Assembly: GCA_037200445.1 (NCBI GenBank)
Contig: JBBCGH010000001.1
Span: 3,968,001 to 4,032,000, forward strand
Length of the DNA: 64,000 nt
From: Alphaproteobacteria bacterium
GTDB taxonomy: Bacteria > Pseudomonadota > Alphaproteobacteria > Rhizobiales > Xanthobacteraceae
Reading direction: 5' to 3'
Of this stretch, positions 33,838 through 43,124 are shown piece by piece. Within the stretch, counting starts at the first letter, position 1. Every line of letters starts with the position of its first letter. Under the pieces are notes generated by a model. That model was given only the letters and a program-made list of their open reading frames with translations. It was not told where the DNA came from and did no database searches. A program made the translations under genes and the position numbers.

Positions 33838-35060
33838 GCGGAGCGCTCGCGCAGCGCGATCCCGCCGAGCACGCCGACACCGAAAACGTAGAGCCAGCCA
33901 TGCAGAGAGTCGAACAGATGCGAGTTGAACGGCGAAGAGGCGATGTTCTGCACCACCATCATGAGGCCGAGCCAGGCGACGAGCCCGCCGCCGCGGAACA
34001 GCGCGAGATGCGCGCCCCACATCGCAAAGAGCACCGCGGTGCCGATGAGGCCGAGCTGGATCGCGACCGCGAACACCTGGTTGTGGGGATTGTCGGCGAG
34101 TAGACCGAACACGCCACCCTGCGGCCCGCGGCCGAACTGATCCGGGATCGAGCCGGTGCCATGGCCGATGACGGGCGCGTCCGCGATGATGCCGAGCGAT
34201 TTCTTCCAGAGCTCGAGCCGGATCGCCGACGACGATTCGGCATGCTGTGTTTCGTAGGCGTGCACCTCGGAGAAGCTCGCCACAATGCGCGCGCGCAGGA
34301 ACGGCGATGCAGTCCACGCCGCCGCGGCCAGGAGGGCAGCCGCAATGACTCCAGCCGCAGCACCCTTCCAACCGAAATAATAAAAGCCGAGGATCACCAG
34401 CAGCGCCGGCATGATCGTGAGTGCGGTGCGTCCCGGCGCGACGTAGAAGATGTTGGCGAGGAACAGCCCGGTCAGCAGCAGTGCACCCAGTGCGAACCGC
34501 ATATCGCCCTTCTGCCAGCGATCGGCCGCGAACCCGAGCAGCCCGAAAGCGCAGATGAGAAATTCCGAGCTCTGCGCGATGTAGTCCTTGACCAGAAGGC
34601 CCGGGAGCTTTCCGGGCACATAGACGCTGCAGCACCTCCACAACGCCATCAGCCCCCACGACGCGATGGCGAGCGTAGTGCAGGAGGCAAGAAAGCCGTA
34701 CACGACATAGATGCCGCGTCCCGAGCGGCGGAATTGCGCAAACAGCAGCGGAACGACGAGGAGCTTGTGAAAGCCTTCGAGCCCGCCGTAACGCTCACTC
34801 CACTCGACATTCGCCCACAGCATTCCGGCGAGCGCCATGAGCCAAAGCAGCACCGGCAATCCGCCAGCGGCCGTGCGCAATTCGCGGCGCATCTCGGTGA
34901 CGTCGAGCGTCGGGATCAGCGCGAGCAGCCAGAGGGCGGTGAGGATCTGCGAAGCCGAGATCGACCACGGCATCGCGACCGCGACGCCGACCGCGAGCCA
35001 GTCCGCGATGCGTGCAAGGCGCGCGCGATCGAAGGCAAAGGATGTCGCGGTGTGCGCCAT
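33834..35060 (-). CDS. O-antigen ligase / Wzy-type membrane protein
   Basis: The 408-residue protein has 11-12 transmembrane helices and the Wzy_C-type large periplasmic loop late in the sequence. Within it, APGRTALTIMPALLVILGF and the GHGTGSIPDQF and NPHNQVFAVAIQLGLIG segments match O-antigen ligases (WaaL) and polymerases, which use conserved Arg and His residues there. It would join O-chains from undecaprenyl diphosphate to lipid A-core. The ATG at 35060 is used; a GTG precedes it directly. It overlaps the GT9 gene and is followed upstream by a palindromic repeat. Ligase and polymerase cannot be told apart from sequence alone. Confidence 0.85.
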   Translation of the reverse strand: MAHTATSFAFDRARLARIADWLAVGVAVAMPWSISASQILTALWLLALIPTLDVTEMRRELRTAAGGLPVLLWLMALAGMLWANVEWSERYGGLEGFHKLLVVPLLFAQFRRSGRGIYVVYGFLASCTTLAIASWGLMALWRCCSVYVPGKLPGLLVKDYIAQSSEFLICAFGLLGFAADRWQKGDMRFALGALLLTGLFLANIFYVAPGRTALTIMPALLVILGFYYFGWKGAAAGVIAAALLAAAAWTASPFLRARIVASFSEVHAYETQHAESSSAIRLELWKKSLGIIADAPVIGHGTGSIPDQFGRGPQGGVFGLLADNPHNQVFAVAIQLGLIGTAVLFAMWGAHLALFRGGGLVAWLGLMMVVQNIASSPFNSHLFDSLHGWLYVFGVGVLGGIALRERSA

Positions 35061-35077
35061 CACGCGTCTTTTTGTTT

Positions 35078-35126
35078 GCGCATGATCTTATCCGAAAACC
35101 GGTGCCCACTTTTCGGGATCATGCGC
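35078..35126. repeat. Palindromic repeat GCGCATGATC...GATCATGCGC
   Basis: Perfect 10-bp arms GCGCATGATC (35078-35087) and GATCATGCGC (35117-35126) flank an inner imperfect hairpin (CCGAAAACCGG with CCACTTTTCGG). The stop codon of the FkbM gene (TGA, 35119-35121) lies inside the right arm. A second copy occurs at 61921-61968. This is a well-spread intergenic repeat type in Hyphomicrobiales. Confidence 0.85.
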
Positions 35127-35964
35127 CAAGCCTCAGCGCCACGTTCTGGCGACTGCGCTCCTGCTCAGTGTAGCCGCGGCTGCCGAGCAGCGCGAACAGG
35201 TCGAGGCCCCAGAAGCCGCGCGTATCCTCGATCAGGATCAGGCGCGGCAGCAGGGAGGCCGGCGCGTCACGCAGGAACGGTGCGAGCACGATGTCCTCGG
35301 CGCCCTCCACGTCGATCTTCAGCGCATCGATCGACGTGATGCCGGCTTCCGACAACACCGCGAGCAACGGCTTGCAGGGTACGCTGATCCGTTCACCCGC
35401 ATCCTGCCGTCCGTCCTGCTTGTCGATATGAGTGCCACCGCTGTCGCTGGCATTCAGCACAAGCATCGCCTCGCCCTCATGATCAGAGAGCGCAACGGCC
35501 TGCACGTCCACCTTGGCGGAGGGATTGGCCGCAAGATGGAAGCGCAACCGCTCCAGAATGCCCGGCTGCGGCTCGATCGCCAGCGTGCGCACATCGCCGC
35601 ACGAGGCGAGATAAAGCGAGTAGAGCCCGACATTCGCGCCGATATCCACGAAAGTGAGCCCGCCGTGTTTGCTGCGAACGGCCTCGGCGAGCACGCGGCG
35701 CTCCATGGTGTCGAACATCTGCGGGGTGAACAGCGCGTTCTTCTCGCAGCCGTTGCGGCGCGGATAGAGCCGCAGCCGCATGCCCCACAATATCGTGTCG
35801 CGGCATCCCTCGCCGATGCGGCCCATCGCGAGCCGGCGAAACAGGATCGCCAGCCTCAGCCCGAGCCAGTTGTCCGGCATGGCGCGCGTCACCGCCAGCA
35901 CCGCGCGCTCGTTGGCGTTGGGGAGATGCGTGCCCCAAGGCGAGGCATCGAACGCCGCGGTCAT
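35119..35964 (-). CDS. FkbM-family methyltransferase
   Basis: FkbM-type enzymes O-methylate sugars, often in surface polysaccharides. The 281-residue protein has the SAM-binding motif FVDIGANVGLYSLYLAS (about 110), the acidic loop AIEPQPG and the post-motif segment IDALKIDVEGAEDIVLAPFL, a family signature. The start is the ATG at 35964, overlapping the stop of the upstream methyltransferase gene as ATGA; the longer frame is shadow sequence. The last codons (LGA, TGA) fall in a palindromic repeat. It probably methylates a sugar of the O-chain built by this locus. Confidence 0.9.
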   Translation of the reverse strand: MTAAFDASPWGTHLPNANERAVLAVTRAMPDNWLGLRLAILFRRLAMGRIGEGCRDTILWGMRLRLYPRRNGCEKNALFTPQMFDTMERRVLAEAVRSKHGGLTFVDIGANVGLYSLYLASCGDVRTLAIEPQPGILERLRFHLAANPSAKVDVQAVALSDHEGEAMLVLNASDSGGTHIDKQDGRQDAGERISVPCKPLLAVLSEAGITSIDALKIDVEGAEDIVLAPFLRDAPASLLPRLILIEDTRGFWGLDLFALLGSRGYTEQERSRQNVALRLGA

Positions 35965-36791
35965 GACTTCGGCTTGCCGTCGCGCTGCCAGCTCTCGTCG
36001 CCATGGAGCGGCGTCTCGAAGGCTTGCGCGCGCGGCCCACCTGCGGACCGACGATAGCGGTTGAGCAGCTTCTGCACGATGTTGCCGTGCTTCAGCCGCG
36101 CCGCCTTGCCGCGGAACAGCTCGGGATGAACCAGGTCGAACATCGTGCCGGCGGGCTGCGCGGAGCGTGCAGAGAATTGCGCATGCGCCGCGGAGTTTCG
36201 CTTCACGTAGATGATGGTGTTCTGCTTGTACCACCAGGCGATGTCGCGCCGCCCCCAGATCTCGCGGCGCAGGACATCGAACGGATCGTAGCCGTTCTCG
36301 AAGAATTTCTGCGCCCACCACGACTGCCAGCGCTCGTTGATGTGCCCTGCCCCGCCCTGGAATGGAATCGCGGCGGCGAATAGCACGACATCGGCAAGCC
36401 CACAAAGATCGCGCACGAGGCTATCGGAGCGCGCGGGTTCGAGATGCTCGGCGACTTCAAGGCTGATTGCGAGATCGAAGCGGCCGGTGTCCTTGTCGCC
36501 ATAGCGCCGGCAGAGGCCGGCCACGTCGAGCTCGCGATTGAGGTCGTGGGCGACGAAACGATCCTGCGGGATCAAAAGCTGTTGGCGATCCACGTAATCG
36601 CCATCGATCCCGACCGCGGAAACGCCCTGATCCGCAAATGCCTTCACCCAGCCGCCGATGCCGCAGCCGATGTCGATCATCGAGCGCGCCGGATGGATGG
36701 TCAGCACCATCGGAACGAATGCGCGCGCGGAGCCGGCGCTGCCCTCGCGCAGATGCGCGAAGAACTTGCGTGAGTAAAGATTGCGCAGCAT
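35961..36791 (-). CDS. Class I SAM-dependent methyltransferase
   Basis: The 276-residue protein contains motif I SMIDIGCGIGGWVKAFADQG (about 38-57), followed by VGIDGDYVDR and the LAISLEVAEHL segment. The C-terminal part is basic (RYRRSAGGPRAQ) and includes HINERWQSWWAQKFFENGYD, as found in glycan-cluster methyltransferases. The ATG at 36791 shares one base with the stop of the upstream glycosyltransferase gene. It lies between two other glycan-modifying genes, so a sugar or glycosyl-lipid acceptor is likely. The exact substrate is unknown. Its upstream open frame is a shadow of the GT2 gene. Confidence 0.87.
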   Translation of the reverse strand: MLRNLYSRKFFAHLREGSAGSARAFVPMVLTIHPARSMIDIGCGIGGWVKAFADQGVSAVGIDGDYVDRQQLLIPQDRFVAHDLNRELDVAGLCRRYGDKDTGRFDLAISLEVAEHLEPARSDSLVRDLCGLADVVLFAAAIPFQGGAGHINERWQSWWAQKFFENGYDPFDVLRREIWGRRDIAWWYKQNTIIYVKRNSAAHAQFSARSAQPAGTMFDLVHPELFRGKAARLKHGNIVQKLLNRYRRSAGGPRAQAFETPLHGDESWQRDGKPKS

Positions 36792-37627
36792 CACACCGCC
36801 ACCGCGCCGCGCTCGTGCGTCAGCGCCGAAAGGCCGCTGACCGCGCGCACGCGGTCGGATGTGATCAGCTCGGCGAGCTGGGTCTTGTTGGCGGCGAAGC
36901 GCGAGCGGTCGGCCTCCGGATGCCACAGATGCAACACGCCGGTCGCGAAACGCCCGTCCTTGCGCCACACGCCCCCACGGATCATCCGGATCACGATATC
37001 GGAATCCTCGAGGCCCCATCCAGTGAACGCGGTCTCGAACCCATCGACGCATTCGAGGTCGGCGCGATGGAAAGCGAAGTTGCCGCCGCGAACGCCTTCC
37101 CACTCGGTCGCGAGCCGCTTGCGCAGCGGCCCAAGCGGCAGGCTGACCAGCGGCAGCATGCGGTTGATGTCGCCCCGCGCGCGGTGCCGTGCCCAGGACG
37201 CAAGGCTCCAGCGCTCCGGTTCGAGATTTTTCGCGAGAACCTGTTCGGTCAGGCCGCGCGAGAGCAGCACGCGGTTGCCGCCGACGAAGAAGCCGGGCTC
37301 CGCGAGCGCGCGATGTGCCGCCACGAAGCCGGCGGGAGCAATGCAGTCGCCGTCGAGAAACACGAGATAGCCGCCGGCGCTCGCCGCGATCGCGCGATTG
37401 CGAATCTCGGCGAGGCGGAAGCCGCGGTCTTCCTGCCACACATGCGAGAGCGGAACACCGAGTTTCGGCATCCACGCGCTGATCACGTCGCGGGTGGCGG
37501 GCCCCGATCCATCGTCGGCGACGACGATCTCGAAATCCCCGGCTGTCTGCCGCCCGAGCGAGCGCAGGCACGCGCCGAGCGCGTCGGGCCGGTTGTAAGT
37601 CGAGACGATGACCGAGATGTCAGCCAT
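36791..37627 (-). CDS. Glycosyltransferase family 2
   Basis: The 278-residue GT-A protein opens ISVIVSTYNRPDALGACLRS and has the first Asp in VVADDGSG, a DxD-type site in FLDGDCIAP and the late WGLEDSDIVIRMIRGG motif that resembles the C-terminal galactosyltransferase-like domain of some GT2 enzymes. It probably adds a hexose to an O-antigen or core acceptor. It starts at 37627, overlapping the stop of the downstream-numbered WaaE-like gene (stop at 37620) by 8 bp, and is followed directly by the methyltransferase. No transmembrane segment is visible, so it is cytoplasmic. Confidence 0.9.
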   Translation of the reverse strand: MADISVIVSTYNRPDALGACLRSLGRQTAGDFEIVVADDGSGPATRDVISAWMPKLGVPLSHVWQEDRGFRLAEIRNRAIAASAGGYLVFLDGDCIAPAGFVAAHRALAEPGFFVGGNRVLLSRGLTEQVLAKNLEPERWSLASWARHRARGDINRMLPLVSLPLGPLRKRLATEWEGVRGGNFAFHRADLECVDGFETAFTGWGLEDSDIVIRMIRGGVWRKDGRFATGVLHLWHPEADRSRFAANKTQLAELITSDRVRAVSGLSALTHERGAVAV

Positions 37628-38369
37628 GGCGCTGCCTCGCGAGCCACGCCTTCTGATAGCGGTAGTATGCGCCCTCCGCGTTGGCGACCGCCAGCATGAA
37701 GCCGGCCGTGCCGTCGAGAAAGCCGAGCTTGAGGAGATAAACGCGCAGGAACGTGCCGACCCCGTGGGTCAGACCGCTGAATGCCGAAATCTTGCGGTCC
37801 GACGCTGCGAGCTTCTCTGCCCCGAGCGTCGAATACTGGTCGATGCGGCGGATCGCATCTTCGAGGCGCGCAACCGGATAATGCAGAATCGGCTCGCTCA
37901 GCCGCGCGACCACGCCATCGCACACGACGCGTTCGTGCACGACGTCATCCGTGAAGCGCGCCTTGTCGCGTCGGAACAGCCGCAGCACGCGATCCGGAAA
38001 CCAGCCGGAGTGGCGCATCATGCGCCCGCAGAAGCTCGAACGGCGCGGGAGTTCGTAGCCGTCGGCCTTGCCGCTGTCGATCGCGGCGCGGATCGCCTGC
38101 GCGAGGTCCGGCGTGACGCGCTCGTCGGCATCGATCGACAGCACCCAGTCGCCCTGCGCGAGCGAGAGCGCGTAATTCTTCTGCGCACCGAAGCCCTTGA
38201 AGCTGTGCGTCGCAACCCGCGCACCCTTCTGCTTGGCGATCATCATCGTGCCGTCGCTGCTCGCCGCATCGACCACGATGCGCTCGTCGCAGAACGCGAG
38301 CGTATCGAGGCAGTCGCCGATGTTGGCGGCCTCGTCCTTGGTGATGATGATCGCGCTCAACCGCGGCAC
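37620..38369 (-). CDS. Glycosyltransferase family 2, WaaE/KdtX-like
   Basis: This 249-residue GT2 protein has LSAIIITKDEAANIGDCLDT at the N-terminus, the SSDGT turn, WVLSIDADERVTPDLA and the later RHSGWFPDRVLRLFRRDKA and VHERV segments typical of WaaE/KdtX-like enzymes that decorate the LPS inner core with glucose. The start is a GTG at 38369, preceded by GGGGGAT; the frame is open upstream as a shadow of hldE. It lies 26 bp after hldE on the same strand, and its end overlaps the next GT2 gene. The role in the inner core is inferred from family and context. Confidence 0.88.
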   Translation of the reverse strand: MPRLSAIIITKDEAANIGDCLDTLAFCDERIVVDAASSDGTMMIAKQKGARVATHSFKGFGAQKNYALSLAQGDWVLSIDADERVTPDLAQAIRAAIDSGKADGYELPRRSSFCGRMMRHSGWFPDRVLRLFRRDKARFTDDVVHERVVCDGVVARLSEPILHYPVARLEDAIRRIDQYSTLGAEKLAASDRKISAFSGLTHGVGTFLRVYLLKLGFLDGTAGFMLAVANAEGAYYRYQKAWLARQRHG

Positions 38370-38395
38370 GCCTATCCCCCGCCGCCGGAATGACC

Positions 38396-39877
38396 TTACG
38401 TGCCGGTCTTGGCAGAGCCGCCCGACCGCGCGACCATGCTGCTCGTGCTGTGGCCCGGCACCAGATCGACCAGGATCACTTCGCCGCCGCCCGCCTCCAC
38501 GATGTCGTGGCCGACGACATCCTTCCTGGCGTAATCGCTGCCCTTCACCAGCACGGCGGGCCGTACCTGCTTGATCAGCTCCAGCGGCGTGTCTTCCTCG
38601 AACACAACAACGAGGTCGACCGCCTCGAGCGCGGCGAGCACGTCGGCGCGCGAGGTCACGTCCTGGATCGGACGTCCCTTGCCCTTCAGGCGGGTCACCG
38701 AGGCATCGCTGTTGAGCCCGACCACCAGCCGGTCGCAAGCCGAGCGCGCCGCCGCCATCAGCCGGATGTGCCCGCGATGCAGCAGATCGAAGCAGCCGTT
38801 GGTGAAGCCGATGCGCAGGCGCTGACGCCGCCACTCGGCAAGCCGCGCGTCCAGCACCGAGCGGTCGAACACGATCTTGTCTTCGAGCGCGGTGGCCGCC
38901 GCAGGCAGCAGGCGATGCCGCAATTCGTCGACGCTCGCCGTCGCGGTGCCGGGCTTGCCGACCGCGACCGCCGCGCCGGCATTGGCCGCGCGCATCGCGC
39001 TCTCGTAGTCGGCGCCAAGCGCCAGCATCACGGAAAGGATCGCCACCACCGTGTCACCCGGGCCGGACACATCGCGCACCTTCACCGCATAGGCCGGGAC
39101 ATGAACCGCCTCTACGCCCTTCGCGTAAAGGCTCATGCCCTCTTCGCTGCGGGTCACGACGACCGCCTCGCAGTCGACGATCCCGGCAAGCTCCTCGGCT
39201 GCGGCAAGGATCGCGGCATCCCCGACGCATTCGCGTCGCGTTGCGTCGGAAAGTTCACGCCGGTTCGGCGTGATGACCGTGGCGCCGCGATAGATCGCAT
39301 AGTCCGGCGCCTTGGGGTCGACGATCACCGGAACGCGGGCTCGTTTCGCCGCCGCGATCACCTCGGTGATGACACGCGGCGTGAGCACGCCCTTGGCGTA
39401 ATCGGAGAGTACCACGGCGCCGACGCGCGGGATCGCGGCCAGCGCCCGCGCGATCAACTCGCCCTCGAGATCGGCGCCGACCGGCCCGGCCTGCTCCCAG
39501 TCGGCACGCAAGAGGTGTGTCGAAAAATGCTCGGAGACGAAGCGCATCTTCTTGGTCGTCGGACGCGTTGTATCGACGACCAACGAGGGTTCGATCAGGT
39601 GCTCGGCTTGCAGACGTGCAATCACGTCACGCCCCGCCGCATCCTCGCCCACCACGCCGACAAAGATGCAGCGCGCGCCGAGCGAGGCGATGTTGCGCGC
39701 GACGTTGCCGGCGCCGCCGATCGTCACCTCGTTGCGCTTCACCGCCAGCACCGGCGCGGGCGCTTCCGGCGAAATACGTCCGACCTCGCCATAGACGAAG
39801 TCGTCGAGCATCAGATCGCCGACGCAGAGGATCGTCTGCTGCGCGATGCTCGCGAGACGTTTCTCGAAATCCAGCAT
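38396..39877 (-). CDS. hldE: Bifunctional heptose 7-phosphate kinase / heptose 1-phosphate adenylyltransferase
   Basis: HldE makes ADP-heptose for the LPS inner core: its kinase forms heptose-1,7-bisphosphate, and its adenylyltransferase later couples ATP to heptose-1-phosphate. The 493-residue protein has the ribokinase domain (about 1-325, with [15 protein letters not shown] and the [10 protein letters not shown] loop) and the nucleotidyltransferase domain (about 345-480, with [16 protein letters not shown]). The ATG at 39877 overlaps the hldD stop by one base, so expression is coupled. The phosphatase gmhB and isomerase gmhA, needed for the same pathway, are not in the window. Confidence 0.97.
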   Translation of the reverse strand: MLDFEKRLASIAQQTILCVGDLMLDDFVYGEVGRISPEAPAPVLAVKRNEVTIGGAGNVARNIASLGARCIFVGVVGEDAAGRDVIARLQAEHLIEPSLVVDTTRPTTKKMRFVSEHFSTHLLRADWEQAGPVGADLEGELIARALAAIPRVGAVVLSDYAKGVLTPRVITEVIAAAKRARVPVIVDPKAPDYAIYRGATVITPNRRELSDATRRECVGDAAILAAAEELAGIVDCEAVVVTRSEEGMSLYAKGVEAVHVPAYAVKVRDVSGPGDTVVAILSVMLALGADYESAMRAANAGAAVAVGKPGTATASVDELRHRLLPAAATALEDKIVFDRSVLDARLAEWRRQRLRIGFTNGCFDLLHRGHIRLMAAARSACDRLVVGLNSDASVTRLKGKGRPIQDVTSRADVLAALEAVDLVVVFEEDTPLELIKQVRPAVLVKGSDYARKDVVGHDIVEAGGGEVILVDLVPGHSTSSMVARSGGSAKTGT

Positions 39878-40857
39878 CAACGGTACCGGTCTTCCCGATC
39901 GAGGAATTGCGTGACGTAGCGGCGCACCGACTCTTCCAGCGGCGCGAAGCCCGCGTTGTAGCCTGCGCGCTGCAGGTTGGCGACCTCGGCCTGCGTGAAG
40001 TACTGATACTGGTTCCGGATCGAAGGCGGCGTATCGACGTAGTCGATCTTCGGTTTAACGCCGAGCGCCGCGTACATCGCGGTGATCAGATCCTTGAAGC
40101 TGCGCGCCTTGCCGGTCCCGACGTTGAAAATGCCGGTGACATGCGGCGTTTCCAGCATCCAGCGCACCACCGCAACCGCATCGTCCACGTAGATGAAATC
40201 GCGGCTCTGCTCGCCGTCGCCGACGCCATCGCGATGCGACTTGAACAGCTGGATCGGCTTGCCGGCCTTCGCGTCGTCGAATTTCTTCGCGACGAGGCTC
40301 ATCATCGCGCCCTTGTGGTACTCGTTCGGGCCGAACACGTTGAAGAATTTGCAACCCGCCCATTGCGGCGGCATTTTTTCGCGGCGCGCGACGCGCTCGG
40401 CGAGGGCGAGATCGAACAGGTGCTTGCTCCAGCCGTAGAGGTTCATCGGCTGGAAGCGCTTGAGCGCCGCGACCGACCAGTCGTCGGAAAAGCCCTCGTC
40501 GCCGCCGCCGTAGGTCGCGGCCGACGACGCATAGATGAACGGTGTGCGCGTCTCGGTGCACCAGTCGAGCAGCCGCAACGAGAGACGGAAATTGTTGTCC
40601 ATCACGGCATCACCGTCGGTGACGGTCGTGTCCGAGACAGCACCGAGATGAATGACAGCATCGAGCTTGCGCCCGTCGAGCCAGCCAAACAGATCGGACG
40701 GAACGACCATGTCGGCGATCTGGCGCTTCTGCAGGTTGCGCCACTTGCCGTCCGAGCCGAGCCAGTCGCTCACGGCGACGTCGCTGCGGCCGGCCTCGTT
40801 GAGGCTCGCGACCACGTTCGATCCGATGAATCCCGCCCCGCCGGTCACCAAAATCAT
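39877..40857 (-). CDS. hldD: ADP-L-glycero-D-manno-heptose 6-epimerase
   Basis: HldD turns ADP-D-glycero-D-manno-heptose into the L-glycero form used by the core heptosyltransferases. The 326-residue SDR protein has [20 protein letters not shown], the active-site YGWSKH Tyr/Lys pair, [14 protein letters not shown] and the [11 protein letters not shown] segment, all HldD features. The ATG at 40857 is preferred to a TTG just upstream. It is the first gene of the hldD-hldE unit and divergent from waaF, with 163 bp between them for two promoters. The placement beside waaF and waaC fits its role. Confidence 0.97.
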   Translation of the reverse strand: MILVTGGAGFIGSNVVASLNEAGRSDVAVSDWLGSDGKWRNLQKRQIADMVVPSDLFGWLDGRKLDAVIHLGAVSDTTVTDGDAVMDNNFRLSLRLLDWCTETRTPFIYASSAATYGGGDEGFSDDWSVAALKRFQPMNLYGWSKHLFDLALAERVARREKMPPQWAGCKFFNVFGPNEYHKGAMMSLVAKKFDDAKAGKPIQLFKSHRDGVGDGEQSRDFIYVDDAVAVVRWMLETPHVTGIFNVGTGKARSFKDLITAMYAALGVKPKIDYVDTPPSIRNQYQYFTQAEVANLQRAGYNAGFAPLEESVRRYVTQFLDREDRYR

Positions 40858-41012
40858 CAACCCATCCCAAGGGACGTGAGGCGCCCGGCCCTCCTTTGCC
40901 CCACTCGGCCCGGGGGTGCAATCTTGGTAAAAAACCGTGGTAAACCGCCTCGGGAAGCGACGTGACCTCCCGGGGAAAGCGAAAGACGGAACAGATGTTC
41001 GTCTCTTTCATA

Positions 41013-41032
41013 AAGTGAACATGAATTCACTT
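41013..41032 (+). promoter_or_regulatory. Inverted repeat spanning the waaF start codon
   Basis: AAGTGAA (41013-41019) and TTCACTT (41026-41032) are perfect 7-bp arms around CATGAA, which holds the waaF ATG at 41021. It could be a regulator-binding site or a small mRNA hairpin affecting translation. The evidence is sequence symmetry only. Confidence 0.4.
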
Positions 41033-42085
41033 CAATCCGAATCACGCGCTTCGGGGCTGGACCGCCGGCCGATCCTGATCGTGCCGTACATGTGGATCGG
41101 TGATTTCGTGCGTTGCCACAGCGTGGTGAAGCTACTGAAGGCGCGCTTTCCGGCGCGGCCGATCGACTTGCTCTCCACCACCTTGTGCGCGCCGCTGACC
41201 GACTACATGCCGGAGGTTCGCCAGGCGATCGTCGCCGACCTGCCGCGCAGGCGGCTTCCCCTTGGCGAGCACAAGGCACTGGCTGATCGCCTTCGCCGCG
41301 AAGGCTATGGCACCGCGCTGATCATGCCGCGTACCTGGAAGGCGGCGCTGGCGCCGTTTCTGGCCGGGATTCCGGAGCGGACCGGCTGGGTCGGCGAGAT
41401 TCGGTTCGGGCTCATCAACGATCTGCGCTGGGGCGAACGGCAGCGTCCGCGCATGGTCGATCAGTGCGCCGCGCTTGCGCTGCCCGCCAATGCGCCGCAG
41501 CCCGAGCAATGGCCGCTGCCCGAACTGCTTGTGCCTGGGTCGGAAGTCGTCGGCTGGCGCGAGCGGCTCGGCGTCACCGATCACCGGCCAGTCGTTGCGC
41601 TCGCACCGGGCGCCGTCGGCCCGTCGAAACGCTGGCCCGGCGCATCCTTCGCGGAGCTCGCCCGCGCGCTCAGCGATCGGAACTGCGACGTCTGGGTCAT
41701 CGGCGGTCCATCCGAAGCGCCGCTCGCGCGCATCATCAAGGAGCAGGCGCCCGCGGCACGCGACCTCACCGGGACGGACCTGCGCAACGCCGTGCTCGCG
41801 CTCGCGGCGTCGACCGTGGCGATCTCGAACGACTCAGGGCTGCTGCATGTCGCGGCAGCGCTCGGCACGCCCGCGATCGGGATTTTCGGCCCGACCAGCC
41901 CTTGGCATTGGGCACCGCTCAATCCGATCGCGGCGGCAGTGCAGCAGACCATCGAAAAGCTCGATTGCCAGCCGTGCCACAAGCCGACCTGCCGTGTCGT
42001 CCATCATCGCTGCATGCGGAATATTTCCGCGGAGCATGTGCTGGAGATCGCACAGCGCACGCTGGCTGAAGCTCGCGTCGCCTAG
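41021..42085 (+). CDS. waaF: Lipopolysaccharide heptosyltransferase II
   Basis: WaaF adds the second L-glycero-D-manno-heptose of the LPS inner core. The 354-residue GT9 protein opens the conserved region RPILIVPYMWIGDFVRCHSV, then shows LAPGAVGPSKRWPGASFAEL and the donor-site run SNDSGLLHVAAALGTPAIGI. A Cys-rich tail (CQPCHKPTCRVVHHRC) near the C-terminus is common in WaaF. The start is the ATG at 41021; the frame is open upstream but adds an unlikely Lys/Arg-rich stretch. It is divergent from hldD-hldE and converges on waaC with a 4-bp overlap, grouping heptose synthesis and transfer. Confidence 0.93.
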   Translation: MNSLQSESRASGLDRRPILIVPYMWIGDFVRCHSVVKLLKARFPARPIDLLSTTLCAPLTDYMPEVRQAIVADLPRRRLPLGEHKALADRLRREGYGTALIMPRTWKAALAPFLAGIPERTGWVGEIRFGLINDLRWGERQRPRMVDQCAALALPANAPQPEQWPLPELLVPGSEVVGWRERLGVTDHRPVVALAPGAVGPSKRWPGASFAELARALSDRNCDVWVIGGPSEAPLARIIKEQAPAARDLTGTDLRNAVLALAASTVAISNDSGLLHVAAALGTPAIGIFGPTSPWHWAPLNPIAAAVQQTIEKLDCQPCHKPTCRVVHHRCMRNISAEHVLEIAQRTLAEARVA

Positions 42086-43032
42086 CGAGCGATCCGCTCC
42101 ACCGCGGCGGCTACTTCCGCCACCGACGGCATGGCGCCAAGCATTCCGACGATCTCGATCTTGCCAGGGCCGAGCGGCCCGTGTTGTCCAGGCTCGGTCC
42201 CGATGAAAATCGCCGCAAGCGGCACGCCGAGCGCTGCCGCGACATGCAGGAGCCCGGTGTCGACGCCGACCACGAATGCCGCCCGCGCGATCATGCGTGC
42301 GACCTGGTCGAGCGGCTGTAGATCCGGCACCGTTGCATTCGGAACAGTAGCGGCGATCTCGAGGCTGCGCCGCCGCTCGGCTTCGCTGCCCCACGGTAAC
42401 ACGACCGGGGAGCCGCGCGCCGTGAGAGCCTGCGCGAGCGCGATCCAATTCGCGGCCGGCCATTCTTTCTCGGGCCGCGCGGTGGCGTGCAGCAACACCG
42501 CTTCGCGGCCCGGTACGCCACTCATCAGCGCCGCACGATCGAGTCCGAAATCGGGCGGACCATCTACCGCGTAGCCGAGCGCCTGTCCGGTGAGCATGCG
42601 ATTGCGCGTAATCGCATGCAGCGCGCGGTCCACATGATGGTGCTCGTGATAAAGCCGGGAGGCGAGCCCCTCGCGCACGCTGGCGCGGTCATAGCCATGC
42701 CGCTGCCCGCGCGCGAAGCGGGTGATCAGCGCGGAGCGCAACAGCCCCTGCGCGTCGATGACGGTTTCATGCGGCTGGTCCCGCATCGCGCCGACGAAGG
42801 CGCGGGCCTCGCGCCAGGTCTGCGGCGCGAAAGGGCTCCTCCGCCAGCGGCGCGAGGCGACCGGGATGACGCTGTCGACCGCGCGATGCAGCCGCACCAG
42901 TGGCGCAAACGCCTCCTCGACCACCCAGCCGATCCGCGCCTGCGGAAGGTGCCGCCGCGCATCGCTCACCGCCGGCATGTGATGGATCACATCGCCGAGC
43001 GAGGAGGTCTTGATGAACAGGATGTCGGACAT
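42082..43032 (-). CDS. waaC: Lipopolysaccharide heptosyltransferase I
   Basis: WaaC adds the first heptose to Kdo in the LPS inner core. The 316-residue GT9 protein has the WaaC N-terminus ILFIKTSSLGDVIHHMPAVS, the segment GWVVEEAFAPLVRLHRAVDS, the donor-binding HATARPEKEWPAANWIALAQ and the C-terminal VGVDTGLLHVAAALGVPLAA. The ATG at 43032 is used. It converges on waaF, their 3' ends sharing 4 bp, and lies divergent from galE. With waaF and hldD-hldE it supports a heptose-containing core, whereas some related alphaproteobacteria lack heptose. Confidence 0.93.
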   Translation of the reverse strand: MSDILFIKTSSLGDVIHHMPAVSDARRHLPQARIGWVVEEAFAPLVRLHRAVDSVIPVASRRWRRSPFAPQTWREARAFVGAMRDQPHETVIDAQGLLRSALITRFARGQRHGYDRASVREGLASRLYHEHHHVDRALHAITRNRMLTGQALGYAVDGPPDFGLDRAALMSGVPGREAVLLHATARPEKEWPAANWIALAQALTARGSPVVLPWGSEAERRRSLEIAATVPNATVPDLQPLDQVARMIARAAFVVGVDTGLLHVAAALGVPLAAIFIGTEPGQHGPLGPGKIEIVGMLGAMPSVAEVAAAVERIAR

Positions 43033-43124
43033 GCAGGCGGGGACTCAGGCATCAAGCCTAATAACCGCTTCTTCATCGAAATGCGCCTAGGAAGTGACCC
43101 CGAATCCCGTTACGGACGAACCAC

